From assembly GCA_964020085.1 (NCBI GenBank), contig OZ026604.1, positions 12,406,412-12,470,411 of the forward strand: DNA of 64,000 bases, read 5' to 3'. The translations under genes were made by a program, and so were the position numbers. This stretch comes from Micromussa lordhowensis (lineage: Eukaryota; Cnidaria; Anthozoa; Scleractinia; Lobophylliidae). Under the pieces are notes generated by a model. The model saw only the letters and a list, made by a program, of their open reading frames with translations, was not told the DNA's origin and ran no database searches. Positions 52,947 through 64,000 of the stretch are shown one piece after another (within the stretch, counting starts at the first letter, position 1; each line of letters begins with the position of its first letter).

Positions 52947-53640
52947 TTAACATCTGTTAAGTGGCGTTTGTTCTAAGTTAGTGTACCAGCTTTCAAGAAT
53001 CAGTCGTTGAAAATAGTTCGTACTGTAGGTTAAGCATTGAGCAGTGTCCCAGTCAATGTTGTGGTTTGTCAGTTGATGATGTACAGCAATGTGATTGTTG
53101 ACATCACCATTTCTCGTGGCTCGTTTGTGTTCAGTCAGTTTCTGCCAGTCTCACCAGCGCCGTAGCTAGTAACAGGCCAACTGAGGCACTTGTCTCGGTC
53201 ATTTCTCTGGCTTTTTTTTGTTTATAGTACCTAATACCTAGGAAGAGAACTCAACCATGGACTGATTGCCTCAGTCATAAGTTATTCATAGACATTGCCT
53301 CAGTCAATTTTTTTTTTTTTGGCTACGGCCCTGCTAACCAATGTAGGAGGCCTGGCAGTCGGAGCATTTGATCTTGTAAACTGCTCCCTGTCTGTTGTTG
53401 GGTTCGTCCCTGTCTTTAACGTTGGTCAGTAAGTGTCTTAACGTAGTCGTAGGTTTGTGGGCAACGCGGATGTAGGGCTGTAGGAGATGTGAGATGGTCT
53501 CAGAAGTGCCCTTAAAATAAGGTATAGTCACTCTAGTAACAGGTGTCGGGTTCCTGTTCGTTCCGTCAGCTTCGGTAGGTCGGTAAATGTTTCGTCTAAT
53601 AAAGTCAGCGCTGGAATTGTTCTTGTGAAAAACACAAGGT
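52947..53640 (-). pseudogene. Penelope-like element, GIY-YIG endonuclease end
   Basis: Read leftward: AHKPTTTLRHLLTNVKDRDE, GAVYKIKCSDCQASYIG is the start of the GIY-YIG module. After an insertion, EHKRATRNGDVNNHIAVHH, DWDTAQCLTY and LILESWYTNLEQTPLNRC lead to a stop at 52947-52949. These are conserved blocks of Penelope-like retroelement C-termini. The reverse transcriptase part is missing, so it is 5'-truncated. It abuts R1 at about 53640. Confidence 0.85.
53155..53333. mobile_element. 179-bp MITE inserted in the GIY-YIG domain
   Basis: Ends CAGCGCCGTAGC and (inverted) CAGGGCCGTAGCC form imperfect TIRs. It interrupts the Penelope frame right after ASYIG. A six-base GGT(T/G)AG repeat can be read at both edges. 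CTGAGGCA-type repeats and a T run are inside. Confidence 0.7.
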
Positions 53641-54268
53641 AATCTAGACTAATTCTAGTGCTAGGGTCAAAGGTCAAAGATTATGCAAGCACAATTTTTC
53701 AGGTGGGTTTACCCTACTAAACGCAAAAACTCTAGCCGGTCACGATTAGTTAACCTGGTAAACAACACGCAGCGAATAATACTTTTAATTGCCAAGACCT
53801 ATTTACACTTTGATTACGTAGTTTATCAGTTCCATAGAAGTCATTAATATTTTTAAAATCCCAGACAGCAATTTATATTGTGCTAGGGATGTATTTGACA
53901 GCAAAACTATAAACAATATTCTGCAATCGATTATTTTAGCGACAAACTTTTTAACAAACATTTCGTCTTAAAAATCCATTATTCGAATTTACTTCCGAGT
54001 ATGAAAAACGAAACTTAGGCAAATAGTAAATTGTTACGCATTTTCTCAAATCAGAATTTGATTGTTCTGCCGGAAATCATGTTTTGACAAATTTCATATA
54101 TTTTGTCCCGCTTAGGCGAGTTGTCCCTAGAAGAGCGTTTACAAGGCACCCCACATTTAAAACATTTAGAACAATATTTATCAAGACAAAAATGAAGCTT
54201 TTTAACAGTATCTACATGTAACATTGTACTCTGTTAACTTATAGCTTGTTTACTTCGGCCGGTGCACT
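53640..54268 (+). repeat. R1 partial unit
   Basis: TAATCTAGACTAATTCTAGTGCTAGGG (53641) through TCTAGCCGGTCACGATTAG and TTTACTTCGGCCGGTGCAC (54258), as in the 57.27-57.88 kb unit. Confidence 0.7.
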
Positions 54269-54970
54269 AGGCCTGACATTATTGCTGTCACTAAAACCAG
54301 GATTAAATTTCAATTCCAAAACCTACTAGAATCACTAGTCACACCGCGACCCTAATTGATCATATCGATACCAATACAGTTACAGGGTGGACCTCTGGGG
54401 TTATAGCGGTTGATTTCTCTGATCATTTACCAATATTCTGCACAATCGAAACATCAAATTAGAAAAATGGGAAATTTTACTTCAGAGACTATAGCAAGTT
54501 TAACTCTGAATCATATCTTCAGGACATCTGTGCTGTTGATTGGAATGTTATCTTTGGTAAATGGAATAATCTGCATGAAGCAACAGCTAGGACTATCGAT
54601 ACACTTAAATTAATTGTAAATAAGCATGCACCCCTAAAACATGTGTATAGAAGGAAACAAAAGCAATTACAAAGACCTTGAATCTCTAAGGGAATACTTA
54701 ACTTCATTCAAACTAAACATGCTATGTACAAAACCCACTACTTATCTAAAGACGCAGTCAAAATTGGTGAATATAAAAAAAACTCAAATAGAATAAACTA
54801 TCTACATCTGTGCGAAGCATGTTCTTTGGGTATAGCAGAGATAATGCATCACCATGTTACAATCTTTTAGGAATTCTCAAATTCGAAAATGTGTACAAAT
54901 TAAAAGTGGCTCTCTTTGGGCATAAAATTCTAAATGGCTTAACTAACTTTCCAACAATATTTCATAGAAT
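54269..54970 (+). pseudogene. LINE fragment: endonuclease/RT linker joined to RT C-terminus, RT core deleted
   Basis: In several frames: LIDHIDTNT and VIAVDFSDHLPIFCTIE (end of an APE-type endonuclease). From about 54810, SMFFGYSRDNASPCYNLLGI and YKLKVALFGHKILNGLTN (conserved C-terminal RT-extension region). The intervening RT is absent. Frames are heavily broken. Confidence 0.65.
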
Positions 54971-55144
54971 CGCATAATTGAATAAAATCTTGCATTCTGA
55001 TTGGTTTACGAAGCGAGATATTTAGCGTGGAATTACGAGTTGGAAACTAGGCTAGGTGATATTGCCTTGCATCTACGTAACAACTGTCGTCAAACTGTAA
55101 CATAACAACTGCAAAAACGTTTTTATATTAATTATGCAATTCAA

Positions 55145-55192
55145 GGAAAATCCATTACCTGCCTCGTGAATTCCGCGTTAAATTGCATTTGG

Positions 55193-55238
<46 letters not shown>

Positions 55239-55287
55239 TTCGCGTGCAATTTAACGCGGAATTCCCTCGTCAGGTAATGAATTTTCC
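55145..55287. repeat. Palindromic MITE-like hairpin
   Basis: GGAAAATCCATTACCTG..., CGCGTTAAATTGCA and CCGATATCGCAC are matched by inverted copies around CATCGCTTCGCGATT. Confidence 0.85.
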
Positions 55288-55339
55288 TATAAAACTTTTA
55301 AACACGCAATTTAATTTATGCTATGTCATTGTAATTTCC

Positions 55340-58170
55340 ATCAAGATGGTGAGCTTTTTAAAAGGTACATAACTTCACCTGTTTGAACTTTGATATTTTA
55401 AAATAAATCATGTTCCCTAACCTCAAAAATCCTAGGAGAGCTGTAAAAGAAGTTTTGGATGCATTTCTTACAAAATAGAGAGGTTTGCTTCGACCAGCTG
55501 CTACAAAAACCTGAACGGGTTTTGAGCATAATTAAAATCATTTTCAAACATAGGCAGCCAATGTTGAATTCTTGGAAAGAGCTAAGACAAACTGTTGTGA
55601 ATTTGCTGGGGTGGTGTTTTCTTGAGAGTCAAAATTTCGTATTTAATAAATACACAAAGTCAAATACGAGCGGCACTGCGAAATAAATCATAGGAAATTA
55701 TACATTTTATCCATAAAAAAAACTATATACATCATATTCAAATGTAAGATTATGGGTACTTTAAAACTGCGAAAATTAGCGAAAAACCATGCGGAAGAAA
55801 ATGTCTTCACATTAGTGTTAAAATTATAAAAACACGTTTCGTGTTTGATCTCAGAAGGGAGTGAATTAAAAAGCATGGTTGCTGATAAGTTCTGTAAGCG
55901 GTTGTACACTAAGTTTCTACAAGAGAAATCACCACATAAAAACGTATACATGCCAATGAAGACATTAAAGATCAGAAATTTCATTTTCAGAGCACACGTA
56001 AAGCCTCTTATTGGGGGAGCAAAGCCACTATTTTATGAACCAAAAAAAGAATCTGTAAAATTTAAACGGCACATTAGATTTTTGCAGACAAAAATGTGCT
56101 ACGGGGAAAAAAGAATTCCAACAAGTTTCATGGCATGATCAATAAGTCGGCTGCGTATGTACCAGATTCTACTCTTGTTGATAATCTTGCTATATATTGC
56201 TTTAATATAATAGACGTATATGTACAGTTGGAAGGCTTAATGTGGCTCGAAACAGCTTCCAGTACTTTCTAAGACTTGATGGGTCATTATAACCACTTTA
56301 TATCGGTTGATACAATAATCATGGTATCAAAAAAACTGTCCAATCATCGGTGAACAACTGTCAATTTTGTTTAACAATAGGTTACCATAGCAAAAATATG
56401 AACTGTTAAAGACACCTTTAATTTTAGCTTTAAGCACCCCAATTTTTATTATCCAATTGTAATTAACATGATAAGATGCAACTTTTTGCAAAGTTTAAAA
56501 AAATTCTACGAAGCGGCTTCAGACTTCAGAGGCACCTTAGATTTACGGTGCCTCTGAACCCTCTTCGTAGAATGTTTGTAATCTTTGCAAAAACCTCCCT
56601 CTTATCATGCTTACTACAATTCAGTTATAAAAACTCGGGGTCCCCGCGGTCGTTTTTGAGTTGTAAGCGCTTAAAGCTGAAATTGAGGGTGTTTTTAGCA
56701 GGTCATATTGTTGCTATGGTAACCTATTGTGCCACAAAATTGACAGCAAGTTGTTCACCAATGATTGGGCAGGGTTTTTGATATCTTGATGTTGGCTTCA
56801 ACCGATATAGACTGCTAATAATTACCCATCAAAATATAAGTCTTTGAAAGCACTGGAAACTGTGTCCAGCCACCTTAAAACAAGCCTCTCTCTTCTATTT
56901 TTCAAGCCAAAAATAAAAATAGAAACTTTTGATATGGTTTCTAAAAGTAATAAAAATAAAAAAAAATAAATAAAAATAGGAAAACATTTATCTCTTTTAC
57001 CAAATACTTCGCCTTTTGCTTTTGTTGTTGTTGTTGTTGTTGTTGTTTTTTCAGGCTACCTATCCATCCCCAAATTATGTGACTACTTTTATTTTTTCAC
57101 CACTCTTTAATTATTACTCAGTCTATTTAGGCTATAAAAATAGGGGGGAACAAAGGGCCCGTGCTTATTTCATTTCCAACTTGTCTCACCTAAACAGCAT
57201 TATTAAAGCAACAATCGCCGAAATTGGTTATCGTATGTCCTGTTCATAAGCAGTTAGGCTAATCTCGACTAATCCTAGTGCTACGGTTACCCAAGCAAGA
57301 AGGTAAAAGATAGCCCGCATTCGGGAGCAACGTTTTTCAGGTAGGATTACCCTACTACTCGCAAACACTCTAGCCGGTCACGCTTTAGTTAACCTGGTAA
57401 ATGACACGCAGCAAATAATAATTTTATTGCCAAAAGCTATTTACACTTAGATTACGTACTTTATCAGTTCAATTGAAGTCATTTCAATTTTGAAACTCAC
57501 TTAAAATCCCAGACATCAATTATTTTTGTGCTAGGGATGTATTTGACAGCAAAACTATCAACAATTTTGCAATGGAACATTTTAGTGATAGTAGCGACAA
57601 ACATTGTCACGAAAATTTCGTTTAACAAAACCCACAATTCTTCTATGTAAAGCAAAACTAAGATAAGTTGTAAATTATATAATATGCAGTTTCTCAAATC
57701 ACAATTGATATGTTCTGCCGGTAATTTATCATGTTTTGATAAATTTGATCTATTTTGTCCCGGTAGGCACTCCACGTTAAAAACGTTTGGAATAGTATTT
57801 ATCAAAATAAATGAAGCTCTTTAGTAGCATCTACATGTCACGTTGTATCGATCTCGTAACTTATGGCTGGTTTCTTTCGGCGTGCACACTCTCTAGATCC
57901 ACCCCCTATTGTTTATTCATCTATCATGTTTGAGTAACATAAGGGGAGATTGTTTTGCAGATCTACTCACAGGTACGCGATCTTGATATTCTTGCTAAAG
58001 ATACCCTGAGGTAATTCCTTTAACTGGTTTCGTCCTAAGTTCCTACCAAGAAATAATCACACTCAGTGTCAATTGAAAGAGCAAGGAAAATGTCAGCTGT
58101 GTGATTGAAGGTTCCCTTACACAGATATGAATATAGGGTTACAAAACGCAACAAAAATTTAAAAAAAAAA
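55340..58170 (+). repeat. R1, longest uninterrupted copy
   Basis: All landmarks in order: AAAGGTACATAACTTCACCTG (55360), CTTCGACCAGCTGCTACAA (55489), AAATCATAGGAAATTA, GATAAGTTCTGTAAGCGG (55884), CTCTTATTGGGGGAG (56006), TCATAAGCAGTTAGGCTAATC (57244), CTCTAGATCCACCCCCTATTG (57891) and GAAAGAGCAAGGAAAATGTC (58075). A (TTG)n run lies at 57021-57046. A small hairpin (56468-56615) is embedded. No coding region was found; class unknown. Confidence 0.7.
56468..56615. repeat. Hairpin repeat embedded in R1
   Basis: GATAAGATGC...TTTTGCAAAG...TTCTACGAAG...CAGAGGCACC and their inverted copies, centred on TTAGATTTACG. Confidence 0.75.
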
Positions 58171-58427
58171 GCGAAAAAGGAAAACATTGATGTCTTTTAA
58201 TTAATCAGGCTTAGCATACAGGAAAAGGAGGATTTGTTTTTCTCGGATCGGAAACTCAAAAATGATCGATTGTCAGCACGTAATTGTTCAGCGTGTGGTT
58301 TTTGTATTTTTTCCCGTTAAATTTTACCAAACTATACCAAATAAGCGTAAGTACGATTGTACAAATTACGTGCGCAATATATTCCAGCGCTTGCTCGAGC
58401 ACCTCTCCACCTCGCACACATGTTTTT

Positions 58428-58602
58428 TGACAGGACAAATCTTTACAAACTCCTCCCCCGGATCGCAGTTTTTATCGCTTAATCTCGCTGAAACGCTCAC
58501 GTATTAGCTCGCGACATTTTATTACAGTGAGGAGATCGAGCGACTTCGTGCGCACAAGAAAAACTGCGAACTGGGGGAGGGGTTTGCAAAGATTTGTCGT
58601 GT
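58428..58602. repeat. Inverted repeat, ~45-bp arms
   Basis: ACAAATCTTTACAAACTCCTCC...CGCAGTTTTT (58434-58472) pairs with AAAAACTGCGAACTGGGGGAGGGG...AAGATTTGTC (58558-58597). Confidence 0.75.
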
Positions 58603-59149
58603 CAAAAATAAGCTGATTTAGCAAAGACAACGCGACGTCAAATGACGACGTGATGATGGGCGGAGTAGTCTGGATCCGACTTCCGGTGCCAATGTTGACG
58701 TTGTCAGGTCAAGATCGCGTTTCGTTCACGACAGCGATTCCCTTGTTTTCACATCGCGGTCACAACGTGTGGATTTTTGTACTGTTTTCAAGTTGAAAAG
58801 GAAAAAAAAATCCTTATATGTAAAGTGATATTTGATGATATGATTTTTGTATCTTCAAATGGGAAAGCGAGCTTTTTAAGCTATTTTGATACCACGCTAA
58901 ACTTATAGCTTGAGAACTCAACAAAAAGTTGCCTCAATTATCCAAGTGCGCTTTCGTGTGGTTTCCCGGCTTTTGACCAAACCTTCGTTGGCTTTTGAAC
59001 TGCCTCCGGTGCATTTTTTATAGTCCTATGGATAAATATTAAACCGTTGTGTTTCCCACCATGAAATGTTAGTTCAGTTTCGATTGAATTCACCCTTGTC
59101 ACAAGGCGGCCATATTGGATATTGCGTATGTACTTTAGGCATGAAATCG

Positions 59150-61190
59150 AGGCGATGTGTGGTAACTTACCAACATCACAAATGCGTCTGCTGCTTCCGT
59201 GAGCATTGAGGTTTGGCACACTAACCTTGGCGATGTCCCTGTCATCACTGGCTCGTTTATCGAGAATTTTGCTCGAGAGAACCTTCCGATAAAGGCTTCA
59301 TTATCACGAGGATATAAATTTTTCCACGAAAGTTTCGTACACCACACTGAAGGTTAGTTGGCATCAATTTCTCCAAAGCCTTTTAGAAACACCATCTTAG
59401 ATCAGTTGCTGTTTTATTTCAGTGAGAAACGCATCAAATGAGGTTGGATGTACTATTCGTTCCCGTTGTTTTCGAAGCATGAAAAAGAACGAGGAGCCTC
59501 ACTGTATTATGATCAGTTTTGGGCCGCAGAGAGACGTCCCTGAGATACAATCGTTTTCTTGCAGCTGTGCTGCCGGTAAAGGGTTGTGCCATCACACCAT
59601 AGGGTACTGTATACACTGTCCCACTACCAACTCCTAGGATTGAGGAGCATTCCACCCATTGCTCCAAAAACATCTTTACCTCAGGTTCGTATCAAATGAC
59701 TGTGATTTTCTTCAAGTTCCATGGGAAAGAAATTGCCAGTCTTTTCACCGGATTATAGACCACTTTCATAAATGGCGACTGATTATAAGCTTAAATTCTT
59801 TTTCAAATATTAAGAAAAACCTTTCTAACCTCATTTTGAATTTGGTAATTCAAAATAATTTTTACTGTGAAACGAGGTTAGTAAGGCCAATTTAAATGCA
59901 TACAAAATAATTTTGAATTGGCAGCCATTTATGAAAAGGAGTGTTCATAGTGCTACGCGGTGCAACATTTATTTTTGAAAAGGGTCTGTTACCAGTAAAA
60001 ATGCTGATAAATTTAGATATGCCTTTCATAGTTTTATTTTCATTTTAGACATGGCATATTCCCAACAGATTAGATGGGATTCAGCCAAGACCATTGACAG
60101 AAGTCATTGTGGAAAAACTGTCATGTCCAACAGACATCCAACCTAAGAAGAAACGAAAAATAACTGGTGTCACATCAAAGCTATATAAACCATTTAAACA
60201 GTCACTAGCAGAACTGGATGTACCAGCAGCTCTTGGACCCCTCATTAAGGATAGTAGTCCTGAACTTGGCTTTTTGAGAATTTTGCCTGAGGAGGGACGG
60301 GACACTCCCTTGGTTCATTGTAGATTTGGATTAGTACCAAAAGGCTCTGTTTTGTCATATCAACAACCACTCACTGCAAAGAAATCCTTAAATTTTAATT
60401 CTGATATTTCTCCCCCTGGTTTCAATTTTCCTACCCTTTCATTTCCACCCATTGTGCTAGAGGAGAATCAGCAACTCCATTTCGATAGTCTTCAAATTAC
60501 AGATGAACAGTCAAAGGAATTTTAACTTCAAACTAGGGAACAGTCATTCAGCAAAGACTGGTATCGGTTAAGGAAATTTCGCCTTACTGCATCAAATTTT
60601 AAAAGTATTTGCTCTATGCAAAAAGATTTTGAAGCTCTTGCAACCAGGTTGTTAAAGGGAACAAAAATACAAACAGCTGCGCTGAAGTATGGCTTAGAGC
60701 ACGAGGATGAAGTTGCAGAGTTTTATGCTAGAAATTTTGGTCGGTCGGTTTTTAAGTTGGTTTTGTGATTAACCCAAGAGTCTCTCGTCTTGGTTGTAGT
60801 CCAGATAGGAGGGTATATTACCCTTCAGAGAGTTCACCTTGGGGTCTGTTTGAAATTAAATGCTCCATGGCAGAAGAGCTCAAAGATATAAAATACTTGA
60901 AACAAAATCCCACTACAGGAGTTTACTCCCTAAAAAAGAGCCATCAGTATTATTTTTAGGTCATGGGCTGTGTAGGGCTCACTGGTGAAGGGTGGTCTGA
61001 CTTTTTCCTTCAGTGTAAGAGGGAATTTCATTATGAACGGATATATTATGATGCTGAGTTTTTCTCAAACATGATGGAAAAACTTAATTTATTTTATTTC
61101 TGTTACTACCTTCCTGCATTAGTGGCTTCAAAAATAGTGAATCCTATAGCAATTAAAATACAATGGATGGTTGTTACCACATGTTAGCAG
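59150..61190 (+). pseudogene. SWIM zinc finger plus YqaJ-type exonuclease gene, decayed
   Basis: Probable exons: to 59352 (SIEVWHTNLGDVPVITGSF), with donor GTTAGT, a 70-bp intron and acceptor TTTCAG; 59423 to ~59605 (SWIM-type SCSCAAGKGLCHH); then from about 60050 after TTTTAG (TWHIPNRLDGIQPRPL). The YqaJ/lambda-exonuclease-like core is RLRKFRLTASNFKSIC, YGLEHEDEVAEFY, RLGCSPDRRV and WGLFEIKCSM. It keeps the Glu, the Asp of SPD and the E-x-K, so the metal site looks intact. Lesions are TAA at 60523, a frameshift near 60760 and TAG at 60957. It ends ~61187. Such proteins occur with transposons in cnidarians and elsewhere and would degrade or process DNA ends. Confidence 0.75.
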
Positions 61191-61372
61191 TGTTTCACAT
61201 TAGACTTACCGTTGTGAAACAATGTTATCTTTGATTGAGAATTACAAAGGGCTTGTACAACTGAAAATGAACTTGATGATTTATATAAAACACGCCTGTT
61301 CGACAGCCTTTGATGTAAATGTGTTTAAAGCTAAAGTACTTTTTTCTAGTATACTGTAACATTTGTTGCAAA

Positions 61373-61666
61373 ATGCCACATACAGCTTTTAACATTCTGG
61401 AGATAAGAGAGAAGAGAGAAGAAAGAGAAGCTTTAGAAGCTATAAGGCTAGAACAACAGCAACAGCAGCAGCAGCAAATTCTTCAAGTTTTGCAGCAACA
61501 ACAGCACTGTCAGCAACAGCAGCAGCAGCAACAACAACAGCAATTTGCCTTAATGCAACAGCAAATCATGGGTATGTTTCAACAACAACAACAACAACAA
61601 ATGCAGGCTCTGCTGTCTTTTCTACCAAAAAAAGGAATAATCTTAATGTATATACGAAGTTTATAA
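61373..61666 (+). CDS. Poly-Gln helical C-terminal exon, likely of a Harbinger accessory protein
   Basis: From the ATG or acceptor-like ACATACAG at 61373-61385: REKREEREALEAIRLEQQQ, then Gln runs interrupted by ILQVLQ and FALMQQQIMGMF, ending QALLSFLPKKGII. The charged-helix-plus-Gln pattern resembles C-termini of Myb-like accessory proteins of Harbinger elements. The Myb part is not visible nearby. Possibly a partial gene. Confidence 0.45.
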   Translation: MPHTAFNILEIREKREEREALEAIRLEQQQQQQQQILQVLQQQQHCQQQQQQQQQQQFALMQQQIMGMFQQQQQQQMQALLSFLPKKGIILMYIRSL

Positions 61667-62670
61667 TAATACACTCCTCTGTTTTGGAGATTCATATGCA
61701 CACAAAAAAATTATATTTTTTCACTTGATTACAGTGTAATTAAAAAATTCCTCAAATGGCAGTTGTTGAATTTCAATGTTGTACATTTTCCTTTTGCTAT
61801 GTGGACATGGTCCTTGATATGCCTGTAAAAATTTTGTACGATACTTGTTATAATCAAAACATTGGTCCAGTGGTTCTTAATAAAACACACTCAACACTTT
61901 TTTCTCTGTCTCCAACCCGCTGTACTGTTTTGACTACCATTATGATGTCCAGAATGGTATAAACTAAAAGAAAACACAGTTTTTTGTAAATTCTGACAAA
62001 CAACAAATAATACTCTCAAAGTATGGGTGATGCCGAAAAGGTTTTGTTTGATAAGTAACATGACAAGATTTTATCTACAAGCTCAAAAGCATATTTCCTA
62101 GGGACCCTTGGGCAGATAATTTATTCCCCAAAAATGTAGGCAGGTGAAGAGTAAAGTTGCTTTGCTGCCCACAGTAAGACAGCCAATCACCAAGCTCCAG
62201 AGAAACATTTGAAAATTGTTTCCTTACTCATACGAGATAATCTAAGCAAACGTTTGTATCTACTTTTTGCCAGGGCAAATTTGAATTCGGATTCACTCGC
62301 TTGTTCACTCGACTCCAAAAATTTCTATAAAATCAACTTGGACCATCTGGGTTTTGCTCTTTTTAACCCCGGACATCAACAGTTTTTAAAACTGAAAATC
62401 CCGCTCACTCTGAGAATCCTTCAAGTGTTTCCCGGAAAACAACTGTAGTAAATAAAGATTATTTACATTAACTGTAAATCATCCTTGTAGAGTTTACAAT
62501 AGAAATTAACCATGGCAAATTTACCTCGAGAAAGACCTTTTACCATGGTGTGTGTAACCGCACCTATTGAACTTACTTTAGATGTAAACACAGCAATGCA
62601 TAAAATAGTATTCTGGGGCTCGTAATTACAAGGATTTTAAAAAAAACTGGGCCATGGGTTTGTCAACCTT
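61667..62670. other. No gene recognised; 3' flanking region shared between convergent genes
   Basis: Only short ORFs without motifs. The sequence from 62671 is the same as the first base of the window onward. Confidence 0.4.
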
Positions 62671-62689
62671 TCTGATATGACAAACTACC

Positions 62690-63911
62690 AAGCAAAATAG
62701 TCACTTTTAAGTGGAGGATCAATTGATTCCAAACATCTCAGATACCTGATAACCATAGAGTCAGGTTTGGGCATTTTCCAACAAGGCCCATACAACATAC
62801 ATCATTCCCACTGGACTTAAATTAACTTTCATTTGCCTTTTAAAATCAATAAATTTAAAATAATTTGAAATGTTTCCAAACAACATTTCGACTGCTACTC
62901 TGACCTCACTCATTGCTTTGTTATAAAGAGCCATTTCAGGTGTGATGTTGTTCCCTCTAAATGGTGCTTTAAGATGTACCCTCAAGGGATAAGCAGGGTC
63001 ACCATACAAACAAAGAGGATCCCCATTGTAAAAAGCTACACGTCTCAAGTCAGTCAACAAACCGGACTCATGCAGTATTGTGCTGTCATGTCTTTTGCCC
63101 TCAAACGACCACTGAGATTTGCAATAAGGCCATTTGGTGTAACCACACTTTGGAATTTTATACTTTATACGCTTGTATCCATTATACATGACACGTTTAT
63201 TATACTTTAGACGAGCAATACCTCTAACAGTGCCATCCACAAAACCAAAACTGTTATTAAGTGGCGCCCCCTGTTGGTGAATAGCATCTGCGTATCTATG
63301 CAACTGATCTGGCTGCAGGAAGGGATTTCTGTCCCAGTTTTGTAGGCGATGACGATGGCTTGTGTATATAAAGTCAAGCACCTCATTAAAGATGAGACAG
63401 AGCTCGGTCGGGTTTCTAACAAAGCGTGGCACCATATCAGTGTACCGACATGGGTAGGCAAATTTTTTCAGTAAAATACACATTGCCTCCATTCCATCGC
63501 AGACAGACCTTTGAGAAAACACTATTTCGTCTGGAATTTGCAAATTCCTACGAAGAAAATCGAGGTCTTGCTTGCCAAATCTCAACTCAGTCCCGCATTC
63601 AGACTCGTCCCAAGCGTCAATAGGGACCTTTAGATCGGAGGACAAGGACGACTGCGAGTACGAGTTTTCCGTAATGAGCATGCGCATAAGGTTTGGAGGC
63701 CGACATTTTTCGAAGTGCGCGTGCTCAGAACAGGAAACTCGTACTCGTAGTCGTTCTCGTCGTCCGATCTGTCAAAACGCTCAAACTTTAAATATGGGAA
63801 CGTCAGTCTTGACGAACGTTCATCGTAAAGAAGAGCGAATTCCACGTCATCGATTATGTTTTGGTAACGAGAAATAAGCAAAGCGTCGCGAACAGTTGCG
63901 AGACTCGCCAT
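62690..63911 (-). pseudogene. PIF/Harbinger (HARBI1-like) DDE transposase, right copy
   Basis: Same gene as at 17-1226. N-terminal ORF from the ATG 63911 (MASLATVRDALL); main ORF 63687-62761. VDGTVRGIARLKYN, GKRHDSTILHES and VAVEMLFGNIS give the D, D, E set. Between VMYNG and FEGKRHD about 20 residues are out of frame (KYKIPKCGY...), because an indel near 63160-63170 is cancelled by a lost base near 63106. A TGA near 62761 replaces a sense codon of the left copy and removes the last ~24 residues. It remains the longer of the two frames. Confidence 0.88.
63633..63770. repeat. Imperfect inverted repeat inside the transposase gene (right copy)
   Basis: Counterpart of 947-1085, with AGATCGGAGGACAAGGACGA and its near-complement ending at 63770. 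A few changes keep the hairpin largely paired. Confidence 0.75.
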
Positions 63912-64000
63912 ATTAAACGTGGCAACTACTTTTCTGTTTTATAAGCTTGAATACGCCGATTTCCATTGCATCATTTCCATTGCGAAAGCAAAACATGACG

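Noticed and set aside
61756..61962. 68-codon ORF after the polyQ exon
   Set aside because: No motif; probably 3' non-coding sequence.

Overview
This is eukaryotic, almost certainly metazoan nuclear DNA, and nearly everything recognisable in it is mobile. There are no bacterial operons, rRNAs or CRISPR arrays. The mix of HARBI1-like transposases, a SWIM/YqaJ exonuclease gene, ZMYM1-like hAT, BEL/Pao and Ty3 LTR elements, a Rep plus endonuclease Helitron, Penelope GIY-YIG, tRNA-SINEs and polinton-type packaging ATPases fits an early-branching animal. An anthozoan cnidarian (coral or anemone) is my best guess; this is inference and was not searched. I see no convincing multi-exon host gene.

Layout. 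1-1.3 kb and 62.7-63.9 kb: two direct copies of a PIF/Harbinger-like transposase gene, both damaged. 2.7-3.1 kb: a foldback MITE. 3.6-19.3 kb: an unclassified repeat (called R1 here), partly in tandem, split by a complete but disabled BEL/Pao element (4947-11228; 174-bp LTRs, 5-bp target duplication) and by a 6.74-kb near-perfect palindrome (12429-19171). 19.6-25.8 kb: a Myb/SANT-like pseudogene, a ZMYM1/hAT-like transposase pseudogene split by other fragments (DUF3987-like, LINE 3' end, MITEs), and a SINE. 26.7-52.5 kb: a 25.8-kb stretch bounded by ~0.65-0.7-kb diverged terminal inverted repeats. It carries a zinc-ribbon ORF at the left end and a truncated packaging ATPase at the right end. 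Its interior is filled with satellites, a 2.9-kb foldback element, a Helitron that lacks its helicase, and an intact young Ty3/gypsy element (39934-44415). 52.9-58.2 kb: a Penelope fragment, a LINE fragment, palindromic MITEs and more R1. 58.6-63.9 kb: a decayed SWIM plus YqaJ gene, a polyQ exon and the second Harbinger transposase in convergent orientation, possibly parts of one transposon.

Most interesting object. The 12429-19171 palindrome has arms of about 2.9 kb, roughly 99% identical. Each arm carries the same cassette: FtsK/A32-like packaging ATPase, an acidic helical protein, a basic repeat protein and a terminal region. It sits in R1 between imperfect 6-bp direct repeats and the empty site can be read from other R1 copies. 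Long inverted ends, a packaging-type ATPase and a 6-bp duplication all point to a polinton/adintovirus-like element. The palindrome looks like an inverted-duplication ('snap-back') derivative of one end of such an element. A second, older relative marks the ends of the 25.8-kb inverted-repeat unit. Both truncated ATPase copies are cut exactly where a satellite array begins.

No complete autonomous system other than the Ty3 element survives. Family assignments are from motif recognition without database searches.
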